DNA of 15,093 bases, taken from Lentisphaera sp. (GTDB taxonomy: Bacteria; Verrucomicrobiota; Lentisphaeria; Victivallales; GWF2-50-93). A program made the position numbers and the translations under genes. The stretch is taken from contig DYMC01000041.1 in the NCBI GenBank assembly GCA_020721745.1, positions 1 to 15,093 of the forward strand. Reading direction: 5' to 3'. Below are positions 5,802 through 13,009 of the stretch, in pieces. Under the pieces are notes generated by a model. That model ran no database searches, was not told the DNA's origin, and saw only the letters and a program-made list of their open reading frames with translations. Position 1 is the stretch's first letter. Each line of letters begins with the position of its first letter.

Positions 5802-7229
5802 ATGGACAGCACCAGAAAATCGCTTTTTACCAGCACCGCTGCCGGGATGATAGGCATGCTGTGGTTCTCGATAGCGTTCGGGATACCGACATCAATGCTT
5901 TTCGAGAGTCTTACCGGAAGCGGGATCATGCTGGGGATTTTCAGCACCTTCATCCAGCTCTCGGCCGTCTTCCAAGTCCCGTCGGCCATATTCTCCGAGC
6001 ATTTCCAGAACCGGAAGAGATACTGGGGCTTCCTCTCCATGGCGAACAGAATCCTGTGGCTGGCACCAGTGATTGTAATTCTCTGCTTCTGGAACAGGCC
6101 GACCCTGGCCGCGCTGATCCTAATGATGCTTCTGGCACTGGCCACATGCTTCGCCAACTGCGCCGGGCCGATATGGCTGGACTGGATGGCCGACATCATC
6201 CCGCGGGAGATCAGCGAAAGATACTGGGGCATAAGACAGAGCCTCACCGCCGTGTCGTTCTTCGTTGGGACCGCGCTGGCGGGCCAGATACTGGATGCGT
6301 TTCCGGTGCCGGAAAAGCCGGGCGGATCCTACACCGGCTTCCTCATCGTCTTCGCGATAGGAGCGGTGGCCGGAATCCTGGACATCCTCCTGCATCTGAA
6401 GGTTCCCGACACGAAGAGGGCAGCTCCCCCTCCAGCCACAAATCTAATGGACAAGCTCGCGATCCCCATGAAGGACCGCGACTTCCGCAACATGACCCTG
6501 GCGTATGCGTCATGGTTCCTTGCCATGGGGATAGTAGGCCCCTTCGGCTTCATATACCTCAAACGCGTGTTCGGCACGAGCTACACCGACCTGTCCATAA
6601 TCGCCTCGGTCGCTTCGCTGAGCGCCGTCCTCTTCGGTTATCTCAACGGCATGCTGATAGACAGGGTAGGATCGAGGGCTTTCTTCTGCATAGCGCTGGC
6701 CCTGATACCTCCCTTCTGGGCCGTCTGGTTCTTCGCCGGCGATACCGTCTACGGATTCCAGCTGATGTCCTGGTCCTTCCACATTCCGGAGACAATACTG
6801 CTGATCAGCGCTGCATCATTCATGGCTGGCATCCTGGGCTCGGGGGTGGCCATATGCCAGATCCACCTCGCCAACGCGATTGCCGACAGGAGCTGGCGCA
6901 GGATCGGGATAGCCGAACATTGGGCCATCGTAGGAATCGTGTCCGCGACAGGCCCGTTCATAGGAGGGGCCATAACGGACTATTTCACCAAGTACCCCCT
7001 CTCCCTGCGACTTCCGTCCGGACAAAACATGTCCTACATACACATCCTCATCATCCTCTCCACGCTGGTATCGTGGACTATCGCGATTCCCTTCATGATG
7101 AAGGTGAAGATGTCGAAGGACGACATGAGCATAGAGTCGGCCATCACAGCGATATATCTCTACCCTCTCAGGGGATTCGGGCTGGCCTTGAACTTCCTGA
7201 GGAACATTGCCGACGAGAAGGACAAATAG
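5802..7229 (+). CDS. Major facilitator superfamily transporter
   Basis: A 475-residue polytopic membrane protein with about twelve hydrophobic segments, consistent with an MFS carrier. The first segment (about 13-33) is IGMLWFSIAFGIPTSMLF. A polar loop WLDWMADIIPREISERYWG (125-143) sits where the conserved cytoplasmic loops occur. A charged central loop follows with KVPDTKRAAPPPATNLMDK, the usual divider between the two six-helix halves. A later loop holds MLIDRVGSRAF, the second half's version of the MFS motif A. The substrate cannot be told. There is no clear Shine-Dalgarno before the ATG, and the predicted transcript start is only a few bases upstream, so translation may be near-leaderless. 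It is divergent from nadD and followed by the kinase gene after 79 bases with its own promoter. Confidence 0.8.
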   Translation: MDSTRKSLFTSTAAGMIGMLWFSIAFGIPTSMLFESLTGSGIMLGIFSTFIQLSAVFQVPSAIFSEHFQNRKRYWGFLSMANRILWLAPVIVILCFWNRPTLAALILMMLLALATCFANCAGPIWLDWMADIIPREISERYWGIRQSLTAVSFFVGTALAGQILDAFPVPEKPGGSYTGFLIVFAIGAVAGILDILLHLKVPDTKRAAPPPATNLMDKLAIPMKDRDFRNMTLAYASWFLAMGIVGPFGFIYLKRVFGTSYTDLSIIASVASLSAVLFGYLNGMLIDRVGSRAFFCIALALIPPFWAVWFFAGDTVYGFQLMSWSFHIPETILLISAASFMAGILGSGVAICQIHLANAIADRSWRRIGIAEHWAIVGIVSATGPFIGGAITDYFTKYPLSLRLPSGQNMSYIHILIILSTLVSWTIAIPFMMKVKMSKDDMSIESAITAIYLYPLRGFGLALNFLRNIADEKDK

Positions 7230-7248
7230 TGCGCGGACGGATCGCCCC

Positions 7249-7277
7249 TTGGCAATTCTGCCTCCACGCGCTAGAAT
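7249..7277 (+). promoter_or_regulatory. Sigma70-type promoter for the kinase-thrC unit
   Basis: TTGGCA (7249-7254) and TAGAAT (7272-7277) are each one base from the consensus and stand exactly 17 bases apart. Transcription would begin near 7284, about 25 bases before the kinase ATG at 7309. This supports 7309 as the start rather than the longer frame from 7207. Confidence 0.7.
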
Positions 7278-7308
7278 ATCAGTTTTCAAACTATATGGCG
7301 CTGTTCCC

Positions 7309-8763
7309 ATGAAGAATTATCAATGCTCACATTGCGGAAAGACCTTCCAGGCCAAGTCCGAGCAGAGCGACAAGACCGCCGCCTGCCCGCATTGCGGTCA
7401 GCTTCTGGTGATTCCGTCCACCGAACTTTCGGCAGGGACGGTCCTCGGCGGATTCCGCATCATAGGCAAGATCGGAGAAGGCGGAATGGGCAACGTCTAC
7501 ATCGCCGAGCAGACCTCGATGGGCAGGAAGGTGGCGCTCAAGATCCTTGCGAAGGAATTCTCCTCCGACCAGGACATCATACAGCAGTTCAGAAGGGAGG
7601 TCCAGCTCTCGGGAAAGCTCAACCATCCCTACATCATCAGAGCCATAGATGCCGGCGAGGTGGGCGACTTCTACTACATGGCCGTCACATTCATAGACGG
7701 AGAGGACTACGAGAAAATACTTAGCAGGAAGAAAAGGATTCCGGAGGCAAAGGCGCTGAGCGTCGCCATCAAGACTGCGGAAGCCCTCGCATACGCCTGG
7801 GAGAAGCACAACCTCCTGCACAGGGACGTAAAGCCCGGAAATATAATGGAGAATAAAAAGGGAGAGGTCTTCCTCATGGACCTTGGCATAGCCCAGAGCT
7901 TCGACCTGCACAAGAAGGACTCTCCCGAAGAACACGTGCTCGGCTCGCCCTTCTACATGAGCCCGGAACAGGCGCAGGCCGCCCACCTGGACTGGAGGAC
8001 CGACCTCTATTCGCTGGGCGCGACGCTATACCATATGGTATCGGGCTTTCCCCCCTTCGACGCGGACAAGGTGGAGACCATCGTCGAGATGCACGTCCAT
8101 TCGCCACTTCCGGATCCAAACGCGAGGACACCCTCTCCCGGACTCTCTCCTGCGACGGTGGCTCTCCTGAAGAGAATGATGGCAAAGAAACCGGACGATC
8201 GCTTCTCCTCGTGGACGGAATTCATCTCCGGGGCGCAAAAGGCCCTGGACGCTCTTTCGAGGCCGAAGCAGAAGAAATTCGTCCCGACAAGGAGGCCGGC
8301 TGTGGCGGGAGGCGGCAGGACCGCTTTATCCATCTTGAACATACTAATCCTTCTCGCCATTCTATGCGCGTTCGGGTTCATAGGATACAAGTTCCACCAG
8401 ATGAACAAGGACAGCAGGGCGCTTAAATCCCTGCGCAAGGCCGAGAATTTCCTGGCGAAGTTCCGCAACGACTATGAAGGGGCCCTGCCTTTGTTCGAGG
8501 AGGCCGCCGCCGTGTCCGCCGGCACACCGCAGCAGGAGACGGCGCTCAAGCGCTTCAAGGAGATCAAGTCTCTCGCCGAGGGGCACGATGAGAAGATAAA
8601 ATACTTCGACAGGAAGTTCAGCGAGGCCAGGATCAAAATGAAGGAGAAGGCGTACGAGCAGGCTCTCGAGATACTCGAAAGCATAAAGGACATTGACGAC
8701 GATCCGAGGAAAAGGAATGCCGAGGACACAATCGTGCGATTACGGAAAATCCTTAAAAAATGA
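7309..8763 (+). CDS. Hanks-type Ser/Thr protein kinase with zinc ribbon, membrane anchor and helical C-terminus
   Basis: A 484-residue membrane-anchored protein kinase. Residues 6-29 form a zinc ribbon (CSHC and CPHC). The kinase domain (about 49-310) has the glycine loop IGEGGMGNVY (55-64), catalytic Lys78 in VALKIL, the catalytic loop HRDVKPGN (171-178), DLG at 191-193 in place of DFG, and SPE at 218-220; all catalytic residues are present. A single membrane segment spans about 339-359. The remaining 125 residues look like charged amphipathic helices with tetratricopeptide-like spacing and would lie outside the membrane, probably as a sensor or docking part. The start at 7309 is chosen because the zinc ribbon begins there and a good promoter lies just upstream; the ribosome site is poor. 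The thrC start follows 10 bases after the stop, so the two are probably cotranscribed. Substrates are unknown. Confidence 0.9.
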   Translation: MKNYQCSHCGKTFQAKSEQSDKTAACPHCGQLLVIPSTELSAGTVLGGFRIIGKIGEGGMGNVYIAEQTSMGRKVALKILAKEFSSDQDIIQQFRREVQLSGKLNHPYIIRAIDAGEVGDFYYMAVTFIDGEDYEKILSRKKRIPEAKALSVAIKTAEALAYAWEKHNLLHRDVKPGNIMENKKGEVFLMDLGIAQSFDLHKKDSPEEHVLGSPFYMSPEQAQAAHLDWRTDLYSLGATLYHMVSGFPPFDADKVETIVEMHVHSPLPDPNARTPSPGLSPATVALLKRMMAKKPDDRFSSWTEFISGAQKALDALSRPKQKKFVPTRRPAVAGGGRTALSILNILILLAILCAFGFIGYKFHQMNKDSRALKSLRKAENFLAKFRNDYEGALPLFEEAAAVSAGTPQQETALKRFKEIKSLAEGHDEKIKYFDRKFSEARIKMKEKAYEQALEILESIKDIDDDPRKRNAEDTIVRLRKILKK

Positions 8764-8773
8764 AAGGAACATC

Positions 8774-10093
8774 ATGATGAACCCCCGCCTGGCATGCATA
8801 AAATGCAAAATGGAATATCCGATGGACCGGATACGCTACAGATGCGACTGCGGAGCTCTGCTCGAGCTCCGCAGGGATCTCGATGGGGTCTCCCCCGGCG
8901 CTCTTGTCGAAAAATGGGAGCGCAGATGGAAGGCGAAGAGGGGGGTGGACGCCTCGGGAGTCTGGCGCTACAGGGAGCTGGTCCTGGAACTTCCGGAGGA
9001 CCAGATAGTCACAAAGGAGGAAGGCAACACCAGGCTCTATCCAGGGGGAAAGGCTGCGAAATTCGCAGGGATAGAAAACTTCCTGCTCAAGCACGAGGGC
9101 GAAAATCCGACTGGCAGCTTCAAGGACAGGGGAATGACCTGCGGAATATCGGCGGCGAAAATGCTCGGCGCCAGATCGGTCGCATGCGCAAGCACAGGCA
9201 ACACGAGCGCGAGCATGGCCGCCTACGCCGCCACCGCAGGAATGGACTCACTGATATTCATCCCCGAAGGCAAGATCGCATACGGCAAGCTCGCCCAGGC
9301 GCTCGCATACGGAGGCAGGACACTTCAGATAGACGGCAACTTCGACACAGCCATGGAACTGGTCCAGCAGATATGCGACAGGCTCGACATCTACCTGCTG
9401 AACTCTATCAATCCCTTCAGGATAGAGGGGCAGAAGGCGATATGCTTTGAAATCCTCCAGCAGCTCGAATGGAAGATCCCCGACTGGTTCGTGATCCCCG
9501 GAGGCAATCTCGGCAACAACAGCGCCCTGTCGAAAGCTCTCATGGAACTGCACCAGATAGGCGTCATATCGAAGATACCCAGAATAGCAGTGATACAGGC
9601 CGAGGGCGCAAATCCCCTCTACAGGCTCTGGACCGAGGGCGGCCGCTTCAAGGCGATGGAAAACCCCGACACCATAGCTACCGCCATAAAGATCGGCAAT
9701 CCGGTCTCATGGGAGAAGTCCATGCGCGGAATAAAGTGGAGCAAGGGAGTCGTCGAGCAGGTCTCGGAACAGGAGATAATGGATGCCAAGGCCGTCGTTG
9801 ACGCCGCAGGCATCGGGGCCGAACCGGCATCATGCTGCTCCGTCGCCGGGGCGAAAAAACTCGTTGCGAAAGGGGTCATCTCCAAGGACGACTTCGTGGT
9901 CGGAATACTGACCGGCAGCATCCTCAAGGACCCCGATGCCGTGATAGGATACCATACCGGCAAGCTCCCCGGGATAAAGAGCAACTTCGCGAACGCACCG
10001 CTTAAGATAAAGGCCGATGTCGAGAGCGTCAGAAAAATTCTCTCGCTCCGAGACGCGAAGCCGCATCCTGAAAAGGGAGTTCGCATACTTTAG
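8774..10093 (+). CDS. thrC: Threonine synthase
   Basis: A 439-residue PLP enzyme that converts O-phosphohomoserine to threonine, the last step of threonine synthesis. An N-terminal zinc-ribbon-like segment carries Cys8, Cys11, Cys24 and Cys26. The PLP lysine is Lys117 in ENPTGSFKDRG. Other cofactor motifs are STGNTSAS (140-147) and PGGNLGN (242-248). EPASCCSVAGAKKL (350-363) is the usual C-terminal segment. The ribosome site AAAGGA (8763-8768) serves ATG 8774 or the adjacent ATG 8777; the difference is one methionine. An in-frame ATG at 8693 lies inside the kinase gene and is rejected. The layout is that of the cobalamin-independent, plant/archaeal-like class with an N-terminal zinc ribbon. 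A related PLP lyase such as cysteate synthase is possible but less likely. Confidence 0.88.
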   Translation: MMNPRLACIKCKMEYPMDRIRYRCDCGALLELRRDLDGVSPGALVEKWERRWKAKRGVDASGVWRYRELVLELPEDQIVTKEEGNTRLYPGGKAAKFAGIENFLLKHEGENPTGSFKDRGMTCGISAAKMLGARSVACASTGNTSASMAAYAATAGMDSLIFIPEGKIAYGKLAQALAYGGRTLQIDGNFDTAMELVQQICDRLDIYLLNSINPFRIEGQKAICFEILQQLEWKIPDWFVIPGGNLGNNSALSKALMELHQIGVISKIPRIAVIQAEGANPLYRLWTEGGRFKAMENPDTIATAIKIGNPVSWEKSMRGIKWSKGVVEQVSEQEIMDAKAVVDAAGIGAEPASCCSVAGAKKLVAKGVISKDDFVVGILTGSILKDPDAVIGYHTGKLPGIKSNFANAPLKIKADVESVRKILSLRDAKPHPEKGVRIL

Positions 10094-10130
10094 CTCGAAC
10101 ATCAACTACAGTATGTTCAGGAGGGCGAAA

Positions 10131-10157
10131 ATGCCAATAGGATCGGATGTCATCTAG
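10131..10157 (+). CDS. Putative 8-residue leader peptide
   Basis: A consensus AGGAGG (10119-10124) stands six bases before ATG 10131, which opens the frame MPIGSDVI and stops at TAG 10155-10157. It is the strongest ribosome site in the intergenic region, yet it drives only this tiny frame. It could be a leader peptide for the ABC unit, the remnant of a lost gene, or chance. No regulatory residue run is visible. Confidence 0.28.
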   Translation: MPIGSDVI

Positions 10158-10163
10158 AACACG

Positions 10164-10253
10164 ATGAGCCTGCAATATATTTCTCTGATACTTGAAATGC
10201 TATTTTGGGAGTATATCTTTATGCCCACCGTTTTTTTTGGGGGTGGTGAATGA
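10164..10253 (+). CDS. Putative 29-residue hydrophobic peptide coupled to the ABC gene
   Basis: ATG 10164 starts six bases after the preceding short frame stops. It reads MSLQYISLILEMLFWEY and then IFMPTVFFGGGE, and its TGA overlaps the ATG of the ABC gene as ATGA. The peptide is hydrophobic enough to be a membrane segment. Its own ribosome site is weak, so it would depend on coupling from the 8-residue frame. A T8 run inside the frame would break the coupling if its length changed. An open frame this short is not rare by chance. Confidence 0.25.
   Translation: MSLQYISLILEMLFWEYIFMPTVFFGGGE
10192..10219 (+). promoter_or_regulatory. Weak promoter candidate for the ABC unit
   Basis: TTGAAA (10192-10197) and TATCTT (10214-10219) are 16 bases apart in an AT-rich stretch about 30 bases before the ABC start. 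If this is the real promoter, the two short frames upstream are not part of the transcript. Confidence 0.28.
10225..10246 (+). promoter_or_regulatory. Ribosome-site-masking hairpin with T8G5 tract
   Basis: CCACC (10225-10229) can pair with GGTGG (10242-10246). That would hide the G-rich ribosome site (10239-10246) of the ABC gene, whose ATG is at 10250. The loop contains eight T and the first of five G in succession, a tract prone to slippage. Pairing is only five base pairs, so the hairpin is marginal on its own. Confidence 0.3.
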
Positions 10254-13006
10254 AAAGGTCACGACTGGACAAATTTTATTTTATTGTATTTTTTTGCTGT
10301 TTACTTTTTACAGAAAAGGTTTTTCCCGGAACTATAGAAGATTGTCCGGATAAAACCATAATACACCTTACGGCATTTGGGCTCCCGACCCCGACTAAGA
10401 CGAATACGGCTGAGCGCGCGGAATATCAATGCCTCTTGAAATTCATCGATGATTTCCCTAGGCTGTTCGAGAAAAAATACAGAGCAAAATACGAGGCGAA
10501 TCCTGAAAAATATGGCAGGCACAACTGGAAAAATCTTGAACTTCAGATGCGTCCTGCCACGGGGATCCAAATGGAAGGAGTCGAGACTGACCTTCTCGCG
10601 ATTGCCGGCGGGATGTCTCCGGATATTCTTTATATAAACTTCCGCAAATCCGACAATTACATCAGAAATAATTTTCTCTATCCTCTTGATAAACCGGAAG
10701 ATGGATATTTTTCGGCGATGCCCGAAGAAGAGATTAATGCCCGCATATATCCCGCAATATGGCCCGTCATAAAAAGAGAAGGACCGAATGGAGAAGAGCA
10801 CATTTGGGCAATGCCTTACGGTGGAATTTTAGGAAAGGTTCTTTTTTATCGCAAAGAGCTTTTCGACGAACGCAACATACCATATCCTGACGACAAGTGG
10901 ACATGGAATGATATGTTCCTTGCCGCGAAGAAGATAACTGATCCGCCAAAAGGTATTTACGGAATCCTGTTGGGACGCGGCAAACACGAATCGTGGTACT
11001 GGTGCAGTTATCTTTGGTCGGCAGGCGGAGAATGCATGGAATATGATAAAACTTCCAAGAAGTGGAAGTGCGTATTTGGCTCTCGCCAGGCCGCTGTGGC
11101 GCTTGACTTCTATACAAAATTATGCACAGAAACATGGACCGATTCGAAAGGAGTCGTGCGGCATGGATACTCTTCAAAGGACGCGGGGGAATCGCATAAC
11201 AAGTGGGACAGAGGCGAAATCGGAATGATGGATGGGTATATTGATGAGAAATTATTCGCCAATATCAATCCGGACCTTGTCGGAATGGCACCGCTCCCCC
11301 TCGGCCCAACGGGGAAAAGAGGTGGGGAGATAAATTCCAGAATGATGGGACTTTTCTCCGGAATAAAGGACGTGGCAGTTCGCGATGCCGCGTGGGAATA
11401 TTTAAAATTTATAAGTTCGATGGAAGCGGAAAAAATAAGAACGAAAGTAATGGTGGAAGGCGGGCTTGGAAGATTTGTGAACCCGAAATATCTGACGATG
11501 TTCGGATATCCGGAAATTGTCCGGATGTCACCAAAGGGATGGGCGGAAGTTTTTGATATAGCCATTAAAAGCGGACGTCCGGAACCTTACGGGAAAAACA
11601 GCAATTTCGCTTATGATATGATGACAGTTCCAATCCAGAAAGCAGAAGAACTCGCCCTTGCCGGCAAGCTTCCCGAAAACGACGAAGAAAGGCTGAAATT
11701 TCTCCAAAACCTTTTAGAAGAACAGAATAAACGCGCCAATGAAGTGATGATTGGGGAGATAACGCCCAGGGAAAAGAGCCTGAGGAGAGGATCCGCGCTC
11801 CTGTTTCTTACCGCGATCATCGTGGCTTTCACGATTTTATTCCGTAAAATCATCAAAATTTTCACGCCCGTGGCAGCCAGCGGGGAAGGGCTTTCCAATC
11901 CATGGGACATTAAAAAATACAAGTGGGCGTATATCATTCTTGTGCCAGCCGCGCTTTCCGTTCTTCTTTGGCAGTATATTCCGTTGGCGAGAGGCTCCAT
12001 AATGGCCTTCATGGATTATAAGATTGTCGGGAAATCATCATTTGTGTGGTTGGACAATTTGGGGGACATCCTGTTCGATGCTTATTGGTGGGCGGCGATA
12101 TGGAATTCCCTGCGTTACAGTTTCCTTGTCATTGCCATGACTTTTATTCCGCCTATTATTCTAGCGATTTTACTTCAGGAGATTCCAAAGGGGAGCTTGT
12201 TATTCAGAATTATTTTTTACCTGCCGGCGATAAATACCGGAATAGTGACGCTGCTTTTGTGGAAGCAGTTCTATGAGCCGTCCGAGAAGGGAATGCTGAA
12301 TATGGTTTTCCTCAATATCCCAGGTGTCGTGTATGTTTTGGCCGGGCTTTTTCTTCTTATATTGATGTTTGCTTTCGCACGAAGGCTTGCTCTGAATGAT
12401 ATGTATTTTTCCGCCGTGTGTTTTGCCTTGGTGGGGATAATGCTTTTTACAGCGTGCCTATCTCTTGCCGCTCCTATATTTATTCTCAAAGACGAAACCT
12501 TTTTTGACGCGATTCCCAAGTTCGCCGAGAGGCTGTTTTCGATGCCTGGAGAATCAAGGCGCTGGCTTGGGGACCCGCGAACGGCGCTGGTAGCGTGCAT
12601 AATCCCGGCGTTATGGGCCGGAATGGGGCCGGGGTGTCTGATATATCTTGCCGCGCTCAAAGGAATACCGGAAGACTACTACGAGGCGGCTGATATGGAC
12701 GGAGCCAATACACTTGACAAAATATTATTTATAGTTTTTCCAATGCTGAAGGCACTCATCGTTATAAATTTTGTCGGTGTTTTTATCAATTCTTGGTATT
12801 CTTCCGCGGACAATGTTTTAGCCCTTACCGGCGGTTCTGCCGGCACGGAAGTTGCCGGGTTGCATATTTGGTATAAAGCATTTACGTTTCTAAATTTCGG
12901 CCAGGCGACCGCGATGGCGTGGATGCTCGGCTTTATGCTGATAGGATTTACGGTTTACCAACTCCAGATGTTGTCAAAAATTGAATTTAAAACAGCAAAG
13001 AGATAA
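10250..13006 (+). CDS. ABC sugar transporter: substrate-binding protein fused to MalF-type permease
   Basis: A 918-residue fusion. An N-terminal signal or anchor (about 9-27) leads into a periplasmic family 1 solute-binding domain (about 35-500), with AGGMSPDILYINF (119-131), WAMPYGG (186-192) and a C-terminal PI-x-KAEELALAGK region. A membrane segment at 515-531, followed by basic FRKIIKIF, returns the chain to the cytoplasm. A MalF-like permease then starts at about 557 (YKWAYIILVPAALSVLLW). Its ATPase-contacting EAA loop is IPEDYYEAADMDGANTLDK (806-824). Between GMLN (681-684) and WLGDP (772-776) the permease has about 80 residues, including two extra hydrophobic segments (about 692-710 and 722-745) that ordinary family members lack. 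The MalG partner starts 3 bases after the stop. No ATPase gene is nearby. The substrate is probably a sugar or oligosaccharide, by family. Confidence 0.87.
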   Translation: MKRSRLDKFYFIVFFCCLLFTEKVFPGTIEDCPDKTIIHLTAFGLPTPTKTNTAERAEYQCLLKFIDDFPRLFEKKYRAKYEANPEKYGRHNWKNLELQMRPATGIQMEGVETDLLAIAGGMSPDILYINFRKSDNYIRNNFLYPLDKPEDGYFSAMPEEEINARIYPAIWPVIKREGPNGEEHIWAMPYGGILGKVLFYRKELFDERNIPYPDDKWTWNDMFLAAKKITDPPKGIYGILLGRGKHESWYWCSYLWSAGGECMEYDKTSKKWKCVFGSRQAAVALDFYTKLCTETWTDSKGVVRHGYSSKDAGESHNKWDRGEIGMMDGYIDEKLFANINPDLVGMAPLPLGPTGKRGGEINSRMMGLFSGIKDVAVRDAAWEYLKFISSMEAEKIRTKVMVEGGLGRFVNPKYLTMFGYPEIVRMSPKGWAEVFDIAIKSGRPEPYGKNSNFAYDMMTVPIQKAEELALAGKLPENDEERLKFLQNLLEEQNKRANEVMIGEITPREKSLRRGSALLFLTAIIVAFTILFRKIIKIFTPVAASGEGLSNPWDIKKYKWAYIILVPAALSVLLWQYIPLARGSIMAFMDYKIVGKSSFVWLDNLGDILFDAYWWAAIWNSLRYSFLVIAMTFIPPIILAILLQEIPKGSLLFRIIFYLPAINTGIVTLLLWKQFYEPSEKGMLNMVFLNIPGVVYVLAGLFLLILMFAFARRLALNDMYFSAVCFALVGIMLFTACLSLAAPIFILKDETFFDAIPKFAERLFSMPGESRRWLGDPRTALVACIIPALWAGMGPGCLIYLAALKGIPEDYYEAADMDGANTLDKILFIVFPMLKALIVINFVGVFINSWYSSADNVLALTGGSAGTEVAGLHIWYKAFTFLNFGQATAMAWMLGFMLIGFTVYQLQMLSKIEFKTAKR

Positions 13007-13009
13007 GCA

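Noticed and set aside
7251..7265. GGCAATTCTGCCTC resembling the MITE terminal repeat
   Set aside because: Only a short partial match, and the bases overlap the kinase promoter; probably chance.
5789..7312. 507-codon frame overlapping the MFS gene in another frame
   Set aside because: It is rich in His, Arg and Pro with no membrane segments or motifs; the MFS frame has regular hydrophobic segments and MFS loop motifs.
10097..10118. GAACAT/ATGTTC inverted repeat after thrC as a terminator
   Set aside because: The stem is only 6 bp with a 10-base loop and no T tract follows.
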